A stretch of 64,000 bases of DNA from Flavobacterium sp. Root935. GTDB lineage: Bacteria; Bacteroidota; Bacteroidia; Flavobacteriales; Flavobacteriaceae. A model generated the notes under the pieces. That model did no database searches and was not told the origin of the DNA. It was given only the letters and a program-made list of their open reading frames with translations. Of the stretch, positions 1 to 8,566 are shown piece after piece; positions within the stretch are counted from its first letter, which is position 1; each line of letters begins with the position of its first letter. Where the stretch lies: NCBI RefSeq assembly GCF_001429295.1, contig NZ_LMJL01000007.1:124381-188380 (forward strand). Direction: 5' to 3'. A program made the translations under genes and the position numbers.

Positions 1-2
1 AA

Positions 3-116
3 ATAAAATATTTCGAAACTTTTCATACAAGAAGTGAAGCTTACCAAAGAGAAATGCAAATTAAAAAAATGAAAAGTAGAAAATACATTGAGAATCTCAT
101 AGCTACAAAAGGCTAA
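3..116 (+). CDS. GIY-YIG nuclease family protein, C-terminal end only
   Basis: The reading frame enters from the left edge and stops at 114-116, so only about 37 residues are in the window. They read like the C-terminus of the small (about 80-100 residue) GIY-YIG nucleases common in Bacteroidota: an aromatic strand with Y-F-E-T-F, the run T-R-S-E-A-Y-Q-R-E-M, then K-K-M-K-S-R-K-Y-I-E. In this family the R-E-x-x-I-K helix carries the metal-binding glutamate. The catalytic GIY and YIG motifs lie outside the window. The stop codon sits just before a tRNA-like T-arm, an arrangement often seen with these genes. Confidence 0.75.
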   Translation: MKYFETFHTRSEAYQREMQIKKMKSRKYIENLIATKG

Positions 117-168
117 AGTATCCCGATGGATCGGGAAGGTGATCGGTTCGAATCCGATATTCTCCCCA
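89..168 (+). pseudogene. tRNA-like 3' remnant (Ser-type long variable arm) overlapping the GIY-YIG gene end
   Basis: A perfect T-arm is present: stem ATCGG/CCGAT at 142-146 and 154-158 with loop TTCGAAT. It is followed by ATTCTC, which can pair with GAGAAT at 90-95 as an acceptor stem, and preceded by a 16-nt hairpin (121-136, TCCCGAT/ATCGGGA) in the place of a class II variable arm. Only about 25 nt separate the acceptor from the variable arm, too few for both a D-arm and an anticodon arm, so this cannot be a normal tRNA. The 5' part overlaps the GIY-YIG coding sequence. I read it as a remnant of a class II tRNA gene left beside the nuclease gene. Confidence 0.45.
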
Positions 169-169
169 G

Positions 170-200
170 AAACCGTATTACTTAGTTGTGATACGGTTTT
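170..200 (+). terminator. Rho-independent terminator after the tRNA-like element
   Basis: Inverted repeat AAACCGTAT / ATACGGTTT with a 12-nt loop and a trailing T tract. It directly follows the tRNA-like fragment, so it probably ended transcription of the nuclease/tRNA unit. Confidence 0.7.
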
Positions 201-405
201 TTATTTAGATAGCGACAAAAAACGTAGAATGGAAATTTAAACTTCAACAATAGCCTTTTGCATTAATATGTAATAGCAGAATTACAGCTTTTAAAAGACA
301 ACCTGCACAAATAAAAACATTTTTAAGTAACTTACATTAAATTATAACCTTAGCAAAATTTAAGCTTTACCATACAAATTACTAATCTGTAAAATCGACT
401 TAAAA

Positions 406-759
406 ATGACATTATTATTACGATGGTTATTACTACCAATAATAGCTTTGATTGCATTATTATTCTGGAAAGGAAGTCCGCTTCTTATAAAATCAACATT
501 ATTAATTATTCCGCTAGCTTTAATTATTGGCTGGTTTGCTCATGAAGGCGCTTTTAGCGGAAGCGGCGGATTAGAAAAAGTATATGGTTTATTAACCTTA
601 ATTGGTTTTCTATTATTTTACGAAATCGGAATGTTGATCGATCGTTATTATCTAGTCAAAAAAAGCATTAGTTCTGCGGAAGATGACATATTACTAATCA
701 TCGGATTAGTTCTCTTAATTGTATCTGTTATTTATTTTGTAATAATAATTTCAGAATAA
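406..759 (+). CDS. Small integral membrane protein of unknown function
   Basis: The product is 117 residues with four predicted membrane segments (about residues 4-20, 28-44, 60-78 and 92-113) linked by short polar loops; a G-S-G-G loop lies near residue 52. No family motif is recognisable. It stands alone between the tRNA-like element and a lipoprotein gene on the same strand. The ATG at 406 is the first in frame and puts the first hydrophobic helix at the N-terminus. Function unknown. Confidence 0.7.
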   Translation: MTLLLRWLLLPIIALIALLFWKGSPLLIKSTLLIIPLALIIGWFAHEGAFSGSGGLEKVYGLLTLIGFLLFYEIGMLIDRYYLVKKSISSAEDDILLIIGLVLLIVSVIYFVIIISE

Positions 760-925
760 AACCATAATTAAGCACTATTATCAAAATTATGATTTAGAAG
801 TTTTGGACCAAAGAATTCTTTTATGGCATCATTTTTTTTCTAAAAAAATGTCCTAATTTATTATATTTAAAACTAAACCAGTATCTCGTTCAAATTTCAT
901 CGAATCAATTTTGTAAAAAAATTTA

Positions 926-1336
926 ATGATGAAAAAATTAATAGTTTTACTAAGTCTAGTTTTTATGTATTCATGTTCATCTGACGAAAGTCAAGATGGT
1001 ATGAGTATTGATGGTGGTTATAATATCAATGCTAAAATTAATCCTCCTCAGTGGATTCAAGGAACATGGATTGACTCTAAAGGTCAAATATTTGAATTTA
1101 CAAAATCTGATATTACTTGTAACTCTTATGGAAATCTTTATTCGGCTAAAGGAGAAGTACAGTATTACATCATTCAGGATGAAGATCCAGAAATTACGCA
1201 AACACAAACCGATGATTCTTATATTTTACAATATAAAAATTCTGCTTCTTCCAAAAGAACTTATAGTTTTGTCAAAATATCAGATACAGAAATAGAATCT
1301 AAAGGAGCTTTTAAAGGAATTTATACTAAAAAATAA
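926..1336 (+). CDS. Small lipoprotein of unknown function
   Basis: The product is 136 residues. A K-K start, hydrophobic core and lipobox ending Y-S-C at about residue 17 mark a type II signal peptide; the S-S-D-E after the Cys resembles the acidic surface-export signal of Bacteroidota lipoproteins. The mature part contains W-x-x-G-T-W (near residue 43) and a beta-rich sequence, suggesting a small beta-sandwich or lipocalin-like fold, as in many Bacteroidota lipoproteins. Two ATGs lie in tandem at 926 and 929; either could be used. It is followed by a shared terminator and converges with the small gene at 1400-1576. Confidence 0.8.
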   Translation: MMKKLIVLLSLVFMYSCSSDESQDGMSIDGGYNINAKINPPQWIQGTWIDSKGQIFEFTKSDITCNSYGNLYSAKGEVQYYIIQDEDPEITQTQTDDSYILQYKNSASSKRTYSFVKISDTEIESKGAFKGIYTKK

Positions 1337-1364
1337 AATCTACCTTTTTATAAAATAAACGATA

Positions 1365-1395
1365 AAAACCGCATAGCAACTAGTTATGCGGTTTT
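1365..1395. terminator. Bidirectional terminator between convergent genes
   Basis: An 11-bp perfect stem (AAAACCGCATA / TATGCGGTTTT) with a 9-nt loop, A-rich on one side and T-rich on the other. It sits between the lipoprotein gene and the convergent 58-residue protein gene and can serve both. Confidence 0.85.
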
Positions 1396-1399
1396 ATTT

Positions 1400-1576
1400 T
1401 TATTTTTCATTTGCCGAATCTTCAGCATCTACGTCGTCTTTGTCTGTTTTTTTGAAATCATTATTCAGCAAATTTTCCAATTTCCTTTTTTCTTTTTGGT
1501 TTTTTCTGAGTGTCAAAATAACCAAGATGATAACCAATAGCGCTACAACTCCTATTACAATCCAATTAATTTCCAT
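1400..1576 (-). CDS. Small single-pass membrane protein (58 residues)
   Basis: Reading the minus strand from the ATG at 1576 gives 58 residues ending at the TAA at 1400. An N-terminal hydrophobic helix (about residues 4-22, rich in V, I and L) is followed by a strongly charged cytoplasmic tail: K-N-Q-K-E-K-R-K, then D-K-D-D and a final E-D-S-A-N-E-K. This is the build of the small membrane-anchored proteins often found singly in Flavobacterium genomes. It is easily missed because it is under 60 codons. Function unknown; it shares a terminator with the lipoprotein gene opposite. Confidence 0.75.
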   Translation of the reverse strand: MEINWIVIGVVALLVIILVILTLRKNQKEKRKLENLLNNDFKKTDKDDVDAEDSANEK

Positions 1577-1736
1577 AGTTTGAATTTTAATTAAATGTAA
1601 AGATTTTAATTATTAAGCATATTATCAAAAGGTTAAGTGTTTCTTTAAAGTTAAACAATGCCAATTCCCGAAATATTTCTTTATTTTTATTTTTGTCAAA
1701 ATCTAAACAAGTAAACCTTTCGGACAATAAAAACAA

Positions 1737-2189
1737 ATGGATCAAACCTTAAAAATTAAATTATTCCCTTTATTACTAAAACTTTCTATAACTGCGATTA
1801 CAATTTTCATTGTTACTTTTATACAAATTTACTGGACAATGGGAAGCCTTTCTGAAAGAAGTTCAAGCAGCTGTCTCGACTGTTCTTTTTCTTATGACGC
1901 TTATTTAATGTCTTTCATTTGTTCAATTTTATTATCAATAGTTTTTCGGTTTCTTTCTTTCCTTAAAAACAGCTATTCAATAGTTTTTCTTCAATTATTA
2001 TTCTTAATTTCAATATGGTTTTTCTGGAATTACAGCATTTTTGTTGATCGAGAATCTTCGTGGAGCACATTTCTATTTACAGAAGAATTGCTTCATACGC
2101 TTACATTGTCATTTTTACCTATTTCCATTTTATCTATAATTACAGTATTTACATTACATTATATTCTAAAAAAGCATGAGTCGAAATAA
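1737..2189 (+). CDS. Membrane protein of unknown function
   Basis: The product is 150 residues with about four membrane helices (roughly 12-34, 57-74, 82-101 and 118-143). Between the first two lies a loop containing C-x-x-C (S-S-S-C-L-D-C), which could be a disulfide or metal site; this loop would be extracytoplasmic if the N-terminus is inside. No recognised family. The gene is monocistronic as far as can be seen. Confidence 0.7.
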   Translation: MDQTLKIKLFPLLLKLSITAITIFIVTFIQIYWTMGSLSERSSSSCLDCSFSYDAYLMSFICSILLSIVFRFLSFLKNSYSIVFLQLLFLISIWFFWNYSIFVDRESSWSTFLFTEELLHTLTLSFLPISILSIITVFTLHYILKKHESK

Positions 2190-2304
2190 AAAATAGTATT
2201 GAGATTCGATCTCATTATCAGTATATTTCTTTATATAAATTTCAAAATAATCGTTAAAAACAAACCGCTGATTGTTTAATTATGTTTCATTAAAATCTTA
2301 AATA

Positions 2305-2865
2305 ATGTCTGAATTAAGTTCTTTATTCTCTAAAGTAAAAATCACAAAAGCGCAGCTAGAAAATTTTTTAAAAAGCGCTCCCGAAAAACCAACCTTAAAC
2401 GACAACTGGCAAAAATGGTGGGACAGCCGTGAAATGTATTCTAAAATGGATTTAACGCCAGAATATCTTCGTTCCTACAATGAAAAAACCAATCAGGAAG
2501 TTCTTGATGGATGGATGGAATACAAACAAGCAATGGCTTTTTCAGACTATGATGAAGCGAAAGAAGAATGGAAATGGGGATTGCTGTTTTTCAGTGAAAA
2601 TTATGTTGAAATGCTGCCCATGCTTGCTTTTATCGTCAGTATGGAAAAATTCGTTACCGAAAGCACGGAAAACAGAGCAATAGTTTACCCATACTTTTGG
2701 GGAGACAGCAATGTTGATGCTTATATTTATTTCGAAAATGGAAAAGCAGTATTAAGTCCGCAAGTAAAAAGCACTTCTGATGTGAATGTCGCTCTAATGG
2801 AAAATACTATAGTTTGTCTGGATCAAAAATGGGAGGATTTGTCTAAAAACATGGAAATGGATTAA
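2305..2865 (+). CDS. Soluble protein of unknown function (186 residues)
   Basis: No signal peptide or membrane segment. The sequence is rich in Trp (W-Q-K-W-W near residue 37, E-E-W-K-W near residue 90) and acidic residues, with alpha-helical N-terminal and mixed C-terminal halves. This composition resembles small cytoplasmic immunity-like proteins of polymorphic toxin systems, but no toxin gene is adjacent, so that is only a suggestion. The first ATG gives a plausible start. Confidence 0.65.
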   Translation: MSELSSLFSKVKITKAQLENFLKSAPEKPTLNDNWQKWWDSREMYSKMDLTPEYLRSYNEKTNQEVLDGWMEYKQAMAFSDYDEAKEEWKWGLLFFSENYVEMLPMLAFIVSMEKFVTESTENRAIVYPYFWGDSNVDAYIYFENGKAVLSPQVKSTSDVNVALMENTIVCLDQKWEDLSKNMEMD

Positions 2866-2920
2866 ATCCGAAAGCATTTAAAGTAGATAGCGTGGATTTG
2901 TAAAAAATTTTCACTTATTA

Positions 2921-3262
2921 TCAAACTTCTTCCTTCATGTATTTTAAGTAATACTTCAAAAAATACAAAGGAAAAAATGCCCCAGCAACTGGTATACCCC
3001 AAAGAGCCTCATAATTCATAGTCTGCTTTTGTACAATCATTAATAAAATAGAGATAAGAATAGGAAATATGTAGTAAGTTCTTTTTTCGTTTTCTCTATC
3101 AAAATAAATAAATATTGACGAAAGGAATAAAAGGGCATACAAGAACAGATTAAACATAGAAATCAGAATCAATCCTCTATCATTGTATTTGTAATAAAAA
3201 TAGGTTAAGAATAGTAATAAAATAAATCCAACGACAAGTTTGGAATCAAAAACGATCCCCAT
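2921..3262 (-). CDS. Small integral membrane protein of unknown function
   Basis: 113 residues with three or four membrane segments (about 8-24, 30-52, 63-78 and 87-105) and a charged loop D-R-E-N-E-K-R near the middle. No motif links it to a known family. It sits upstream of the LpxR/MtgA operon's 3' end but on the same strand, with 120 bp between. Confidence 0.6.
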   Translation of the reverse strand: MGIVFDSKLVVGFILLLFLTYFYYKYNDRGLILISMFNLFLYALLFLSSIFIYFDRENEKRTYYIFPILISILLMIVQKQTMNYEALWGIPVAGAFFPLYFLKYYLKYMKEEV

Positions 3263-3382
3263 TTATAGCTCATAAAAGCATAAAAGACAAAAAAGAAGAA
3301 CAAGAAAAAATAATTCCACATAACTTTTAAACTTTCATTTTAAAAAAATCTTCACGTCTTAACGCCTTTGTGCATAGAAAAT

Positions 3383-4342
3383 CTACCTCAACAAAAATCC
3401 CATTCGAATCGATCCATAAAAATAACCGCGATTTGTATCATTAACATCACCTTTTGATTCGCGTCCACGGTAAAGGAAGGAATACGAAATATTGAAATTA
3501 TTGTGACGGTATTTTAAACCTGCTTCACCATTAAAACGAAGTGGAACCAAATCGAAGGTAATTGGGTTGGTATGATTAAACAAGCTGCCTTCGATTGTGG
3601 CATCGTAAAATTGGTAATTGACACTTGGTGCCATGTAGAAATAAAACTCCCTTATATTAGGCTGTGCTTCTGAATTTACAGAAGCATGATACATATTAGA
3701 ATTGTAAATTGGCGTCAGTCTTTTAAAACCAAATCTTGCCATAAAACCTGTTGAAACACCTGTATAAATTGTTCCCAGTCTACCTTCTGATTGAAAGTAC
3801 AGATCGACAAAATCGTTGTGTTTTGAAGGAAACATTTTTTTTGAATACATTACATGCGCTTGTATTCCAAAAGCGTTATGAAGTTGATGTTCCCAGCCGT
3901 ATACTTTTTTGTAGCCAATTAAATTATGAAAACCCACCTGTGTTTCTTCCCCTAAAGCATTTGGTCCCATAAAGCCCAGCTGAAAATCGGTTTTTAAAAC
4001 TGACTCACTTTGATAAAAAAAGCTTCTCCCTGCTTCTGCAAAAAGATAGGCAGTAAAGGGCCGATCGCTTACATACTCTGCTTCTTTATTTATAAATCTC
4101 GGATTATAAATATATTGTCCGATACGGAACTCTGTTACTTTTTTATTGATTTTCGGATTTTCATTCTTTGATAAAAAACGATAAAAAATCTCCAATCCGT
4201 TAGTGTAATACATGTCATTTTTAGACGAAGTATACAAATCGTTATCCGATATAAAACCTATTTCTGAAGTTTTTCCTTGTCCAAAAGTCAACGTTACTGT
4301 TAATATCAGAAAAGCAAAAAAAGTCTTTTTACTTTTTCCCAT
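3383..4342 (-). CDS. LpxR-family lipid A 3'-O-deacylase, outer membrane
   Basis: LpxR-type enzymes (DUF2219) are 12-stranded outer-membrane barrels that remove the 3'-acyloxyacyl chain of lipid A. After a signal peptide (residues 1-22 from this start) the N-terminal motif reads D-N-D-L-Y-T, then Y-Y-T-N-G, matching the N/D and T active-site residues of the family; D-R-P-F-T-A-Y-L-F matches its D-R-P-Y-A-G-W-L-F. A His at about residue 139 (V-G-F-H-N-L) is the likely catalytic base. Length about 319 is typical. The ATG at 4342 places the signal peptide correctly and overlaps the end of the transglycosylase gene by 14 bp; an in-frame extension to 4387 lies wholly in that gene. Role inferred from family. 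Confidence 0.8.
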   Translation of the reverse strand: MGKSKKTFFAFLILTVTLTFGQGKTSEIGFISDNDLYTSSKNDMYYTNGLEIFYRFLSKNENPKINKKVTEFRIGQYIYNPRFINKEAEYVSDRPFTAYLFAEAGRSFFYQSESVLKTDFQLGFMGPNALGEETQVGFHNLIGYKKVYGWEHQLHNAFGIQAHVMYSKKMFPSKHNDFVDLYFQSEGRLGTIYTGVSTGFMARFGFKRLTPIYNSNMYHASVNSEAQPNIREFYFYMAPSVNYQFYDATIEGSLFNHTNPITFDLVPLRFNGEAGLKYRHNNFNISYSFLYRGRESKGDVNDTNRGYFYGSIRMGFLLR

Positions 4343-5114
4343 CACCTTTATAATTGATTTTTCCAACGTATCGCATTTCGCGCACAATTCGTTCTTTTCT
4401 TCTATTTATATAACTTGAAGAACCTGTAGCCTTAAATTTTCTTGGATTTGGAAGAATGGCCGCAATTCCTGCCGCCTGCATTGGCGTTAAACTTGAAGCA
4501 TCACGACGGTACCAATGTTCTGTTGCAGCATAAGCTCCATAAACACCATCACCCATTTCGATACTGTTTAGATAAACTTCCATAATACGCTCTTTGCCCC
4601 AAATCAATTCTATTAAAACCGTAAAATAAGCTTCGAGGCCTTTTCGCAAATAACTTTTTCCCTGCCATAAAAAGACGTTTTTGGCGGTTTGTTGCGAAAT
4701 AGTACTTCCACCGCGAATTCGGCGTCCGCGTTCATTGCTTTTATAGGCTTTTTGAAGTGCTTTAAAATCAAAGCCATTATGCGTTAAGAAAGTAGCGTCT
4801 TCACTAGCAATTACTGCTTTTTGCAGATTCATTGAGATTTTCTCAATTGGTTCCCAATCGTGATCAAAATAAACTTCCTTTCCTCCCATTTTATTTTCGA
4901 TAGCTCGAATGATCATTAAGGGTGTAAAAGGAACGGGAACATATTTAAAAAATATAACCGACCCAATTGATAGTCCGAAAAACCATAAAGCTGCTTTTAT
5001 AAAAAACCACTTTATTTTTTCTCCTAAAGATCGATTTCCTTTTTTAGGAGACGATTTTGGTTTTGGTTTCGCTGCGGTTGTTTTTTTTGGTACTGGTTTT
5101 TTGGGTGCTGCCAT
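4329..5114 (-). CDS. mtgA: Monofunctional biosynthetic peptidoglycan transglycosylase
   Basis: GT51 glycosyltransferase that polymerises lipid II into glycan strands at the inner membrane. A lysine/proline-rich cytoplasmic tail (residues 1-30) precedes one membrane helix (about 38-58). Family motifs are present in order: A-S-E-D-A-T-F with the catalytic Glu, R-G-G-S-T-I-S-Q-Q, then N-V-F-L-W, K-E-R-I-M-E-V-Y-L-N and E-M-G-D-G-V-Y-G. No transpeptidase domain follows, so it is monofunctional. The start codon overlaps the stop of the upstream oxidoreductase gene as TAATG, indicating translational coupling. Confidence 0.93.
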   Translation of the reverse strand: MAAPKKPVPKKTTAAKPKPKSSPKKGNRSLGEKIKWFFIKAALWFFGLSIGSVIFFKYVPVPFTPLMIIRAIENKMGGKEVYFDHDWEPIEKISMNLQKAVIASEDATFLTHNGFDFKALQKAYKSNERGRRIRGGSTISQQTAKNVFLWQGKSYLRKGLEAYFTVLIELIWGKERIMEVYLNSIEMGDGVYGAYAATEHWYRRDASSLTPMQAAGIAAILPNPRKFKATGSSSYINRRKERIVREMRYVGKINYKGDGKK

Positions 5115-6226
5115 TATATTAAATCTGCTAATTCTGTTCCTATTAAACTGCCTATTGCTACTCCCATTCCGCCTAAACGCACTCCACAAAACACGTTTTC
5201 AGACAGTTGAGAAACAACAGGGTTTTTACTGTTTCCGACTCCCATTATGCCGCTCCATCGGTGCGCGATCTGAAAATCCTGATTTGGTAAAATTACATTT
5301 TTCAGCAAATCTTCCAATTTATTTTGTACAATTTTCGTCTGTCCAAATTCGATTGTGGTTTCTGCCTCAAAATCTAAATTTCGTCCTCCTCCTAATAAAA
5401 TTCGATTATCAATATTTCTAAAATAATAATAACCGCGATCTAAATGAAACGTTCCTCTTATATCTAAATTGTGAATGGGTTCTGTAATTAAAACTTGCGC
5501 CCTTGCGGGTTTTACAGCTCCGCTGGTTAAAGATCCCGCAAAACCATTTGTTGCAAAAAGCAATTTATGGGTTGTAAAATTAAAATTGTTCAGAACAACT
5601 TCAACATGATTTCCCGTATCTGCATAAGAAGTTACCGTTTGCTGATTTAGAATTAAAATATTGGCAGCAACTGCCTGCTTCAATAATTCCTGCATCATAT
5701 TTCCAGTATCAATCTGCGCTTCAAACGGATTAAAAATCAAATATTCCTGAATATTTCCAAATCCAAAACGGTCTATTTCTTTAGAAAAAACATCAGCTTT
5801 GAAAAGTGGTTTTAGCACTTCATTGATAAAAGAAATTTTAGAAACACATTCATTAAATCCGAATTCATCTTCTTTCAAAAACAATTCATATCCTCCGTAA
5901 GGTTTAAAATCGATCGCAGAATCTCCTAATCTTTTTCGAAGAAGCTGCAAACCTCTCCAGCGTTTTTCTATAAGATTTACTACATCATCTTCTGAATGTG
6001 TTTTTAAATCTTCCAAAATTTCAGAAAGGCTTCCAAAACAGGCAAAACCTGCATTCTTTGTACTTGCACCCTGAGGCAGCATTCCTCTTTCGAGAACAAG
6101 AATTTTAGCTGTCGGAAATCTTTCGCGTAAGCGCAATGCCGTATGCAGGCCAACGATTCCGCTTCCCACAATTGTATAATCAATATTCGTGAACCAGTTT
6201 TTTAATTCCCAATAACTTAATTCCAT
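5114..6226 (-). CDS. FAD-dependent oxidoreductase (DAO family)
   Basis: The N-terminus carries a Rossmann FAD motif, I-V-G-S-G-I-V-G, followed by L-R-E-R and an E at the end of strand 2 (V-L-E-R-G). The body resembles D-amino-acid oxidase/glycine oxidase-like flavoproteins (S-T-K-N-A-G-F-A motif after the FAD site; C-terminal R-L-G-G-M-G-V-A-I-G). The substrate cannot be told from sequence. The ATG at 6226 (370 residues) puts the dinucleotide motif near residue 20, as usual; the frame stays open to 6409 but that part is AT-rich intergenic repeat and is unlikely to be coding. Confidence 0.85.
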   Translation of the reverse strand: MELSYWELKNWFTNIDYTIVGSGIVGLHTALRLRERFPTAKILVLERGMLPQGASTKNAGFACFGSLSEILEDLKTHSEDDVVNLIEKRWRGLQLLRKRLGDSAIDFKPYGGYELFLKEDEFGFNECVSKISFINEVLKPLFKADVFSKEIDRFGFGNIQEYLIFNPFEAQIDTGNMMQELLKQAVAANILILNQQTVTSYADTGNHVEVVLNNFNFTTHKLLFATNGFAGSLTSGAVKPARAQVLITEPIHNLDIRGTFHLDRGYYYFRNIDNRILLGGGRNLDFEAETTIEFGQTKIVQNKLEDLLKNVILPNQDFQIAHRWSGIMGVGNSKNPVVSQLSENVFCGVRLGGMGVAIGSLIGTELADLI

Positions 6227-6460
6227 CTTTTCTAAATTCCAATATTGGGTTAAATTACAATTTTTTAAATTCCAAATTTTAAATAAATTCCAATATTTTA
6301 TCCCAAGGGTTCGGGACCAAATTTCGAGTTTTCTTTTTAAATTTTCAATCACCACAATTTTTGGAATTTGTTCCCGAACCCTCGGGATAAAAATTAGAAC
6401 TTTTAACATTTTTTGGGATTTGGAATTTAAAATATTGGAATTTTATTGTTGTATTTTTAG
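6227..6460. repeat. Intergenic repeat patch: AAATTCC/CCAATATT direct repeats plus paired 16-nt hairpins
   Basis: This stretch contains many variants of AAATTCCAATATT and AAATTCCAAATTTT on both strands. It also holds two copies of a TCCCRAGGGTTCGGGA hairpin (6301-6316 and, inverted, 6372-6387), each flanked by TTTATCCC... and ...GGGAMCAAATT. The two copies face each other and could fold into one large stem. It lies between divergent genes. Confidence 0.7.
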
Positions 6461-6487
6461 CGCCACAAAAAATAGAATAATTTGATT

Positions 6488-8389
6488 ATGAAAAAAGTAT
6501 TATTAACAACCTTAATAATGATGAGTTTAAACGCTATCGGACAGAATGTTATGTCACCAGAATTGTTATGGAAATTAGGAAGAGTGACACCTCTTGGCAT
6601 TTCTAAAGATGCAAAAAATGTTGTTTTTAAAGTTTCTACGCCTTCTGTAGAAGAAAATAAATCGACTTCTAAAATTTACACAATTCCTGTAAACGGAGGA
6701 AATGCAGTTGAAATTAAGGATACAAAAGATATCTTGGCTGATAAAAACATTTCGCCAGACGGAAAATTTATCGTTTATAATGAAGAAGTAAAAATCGATA
6801 AAGTTTTAGGAAAAGATTTTTATCCGAAATTAACCAAATCTGATGCACAAATTTATGATGGTTTAGATTACCGTCACTGGGATACTTGGAACGAGGGAAA
6901 ATTTAACCATGTTTTTTATAAAGAAAACAAAGACGGCGCAAAAGGAATCGACATTTTAAAAGGCGAAACTTTTGATTCTCCGCAAAAACCTTTTGGCGGT
7001 GACGAGGATTATATCTGGTCGCCAGATAGCAAAAGTATTTTGTATGTGTGCAAGAAAAAAGCAGGAACTGCTTATGCGATTTCTACAAACACAGATATTT
7101 ATGAGTACAATTTAGAAACTCAAAAAACTATTAATAAAACCGAAGGTAATTTAGGTTATGATACTGCACCGCAGTTTTCTCCAACAGGAAATTTAACTTG
7201 GTTACAAATGAAACGCGACGGTTACGAGTCTGATAAAAACGATATTATTGTTGAGTTTAAAGGAATCAAAACTAACTTAACTGCAAACTGGGACGGAACT
7301 GTAGATAATTTTATCTGGAGTAAAGACGGAAAAACAGTTTTCTTTGTGGCTCCAATTGACGGAACAAAACAACTTTTCTCTGTTAATTTTCCAGGTTTGA
7401 CTAAAATCGCAATCAACGTTCGCCAATTGACAAACGGAGATTTTGATGTGAATGATTTAGTAGGTTTTTCTGGAGATGATATTATTGTTACAAGAAGTGA
7501 CATGAATCATGCTGGTGAAATTTTCTCTTTCAATTTGAAGAAAAATACTTGGAAACAGCTTTCAAATGTGAATACAGAAACGTACAAGTCTTTAACTTTA
7601 AGTAAGACTGAAAAACGTTACGTTACAACTACTGATGGCAAAAAAATGCTGGTTTGGGTAATTTTACCTCCAAATTTTGATGCCTCTAAAAAATATCCAA
7701 CTTTATTATTCTGTCAAGGCGGACCACAAAGTGCATTGACTCAATCGTATTCTTTCCGTTGGAATTTCTCTTTGATGGCCGCAAAAGGCTATGTGGTAGT
7801 TGCTCCAAACCGTCGTGGAATGCCAGGACATGGTGTTGAATGGAACGAGCAAATTAGTAAAGATTGGGGCGGACAAGTTATGGACGATTATCTTTCTGCA
7901 ATTGATGATGTTGCTAAAGAAAAATACGTTGATAAAACTCGTTTAGGATGCGTTGGTGCTAGTTATGGAGGATATTCTGTGTTTTATTTAGCTGGAATTC
8001 ACAAAAACCGTTTCAAAACTTTTATCGCTCACGATGGTGTTTTCAATACTGTTTCAATGTTAGGAACTACTGAGGAAGTTTTCTTTAACAACTGGGATTT
8101 TGGCGGACCTTACTGGGAAAAAGATAATGCTGTAGCTCAAAAAGCTTATACAACTTTTAATCCAGCAACTTTGGTTCAGAACTGGAACAAACCAATTTTG
8201 ATTTTCCAAGGAGGAAAAGATTTCCGCGTGCCAATCGGGCAGGGACAAGAAGCTTTTCAAGCAGCACAGTTAAGAGGCATTAAAAGCCGTTTTGTTTATT
8301 TTCCAGATGAAAATCACTGGGTGTTAAAACCTCAAAATGCTCAGGTTTGGCAAGGTGAATTTTTTAAATGGTTAGATGAAACTCTTTAA
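6488..8389 (+). CDS. Secreted S9-family serine peptidase (dipeptidyl/oligopeptidase)
   Basis: A 19-residue signal peptide (ends N-A-I-G-Q) precedes a beta-propeller region with repeated blade-like S-P-D-G-K / S-P-D-S-K motifs (about residues 40-350) and a C-terminal alpha/beta-hydrolase domain. The catalytic triad is visible: Ser in G-A-S-Y-G-G (about 492), Asp in G-G-K-D-F-R-V-P (about 578), His in E-N-H-W (about 610). Such enzymes trim peptides in the periplasm. The ATG at 6488 is preferred over the in-frame TTG at 6482 because it starts directly with K-K. Monocistronic with its own terminator. Confidence 0.92.
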   Translation: MKKVLLTTLIMMSLNAIGQNVMSPELLWKLGRVTPLGISKDAKNVVFKVSTPSVEENKSTSKIYTIPVNGGNAVEIKDTKDILADKNISPDGKFIVYNEEVKIDKVLGKDFYPKLTKSDAQIYDGLDYRHWDTWNEGKFNHVFYKENKDGAKGIDILKGETFDSPQKPFGGDEDYIWSPDSKSILYVCKKKAGTAYAISTNTDIYEYNLETQKTINKTEGNLGYDTAPQFSPTGNLTWLQMKRDGYESDKNDIIVEFKGIKTNLTANWDGTVDNFIWSKDGKTVFFVAPIDGTKQLFSVNFPGLTKIAINVRQLTNGDFDVNDLVGFSGDDIIVTRSDMNHAGEIFSFNLKKNTWKQLSNVNTETYKSLTLSKTEKRYVTTTDGKKMLVWVILPPNFDASKKYPTLLFCQGGPQSALTQSYSFRWNFSLMAAKGYVVVAPNRRGMPGHGVEWNEQISKDWGGQVMDDYLSAIDDVAKEKYVDKTRLGCVGASYGGYSVFYLAGIHKNRFKTFIAHDGVFNTVSMLGTTEEVFFNNWDFGGPYWEKDNAVAQKAYTTFNPATLVQNWNKPILIFQGGKDFRVPIGQGQEAFQAAQLRGIKSRFVYFPDENHWVLKPQNAQVWQGEFFKWLDETL

Positions 8390-8410
8390 TTCATAAAAAA
8401 GATCAATTCA

Positions 8411-8440
8411 CAGCCGTAGATTTTACATAATCTACGGCTG
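8411..8440 (+). terminator. Terminator of the S9 peptidase gene
   Basis: A 12-bp perfect stem, CAGCCGTAGATT / AATCTACGGCTG, 6-nt loop, then TTTTT, 21 nt after the stop codon. Confidence 0.9.
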
Positions 8441-8566
8441 TTTTTATTTGCAGACCTTATAATTATGTAACATATCGAAGAGATTTACTTTTCGGTAAAC
8501 AGATTTTTTTAGATAAATTGCAGGAGTTTAGATTCATCCCAAATTTACAAACATTTTCAGCAAAAT

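Noticed and set aside
89-168. A complete functional tRNA at the left edge
   Set aside because: There is no room for both D and anticodon arms between acceptor and variable arm, and the acceptor has a mismatch.
4909-5421. A 170-codon plus-strand frame opposite mtgA and the oxidoreductase gene
   Set aside because: Both opposite genes have clear motifs; the frame has no recognisable protein features.
6227-6409. N-terminal extension of the FAD oxidoreductase
   Set aside because: It consists of the AAATTCC repeats and hairpin; the FAD motif would be displaced by 61 residues from its usual place.
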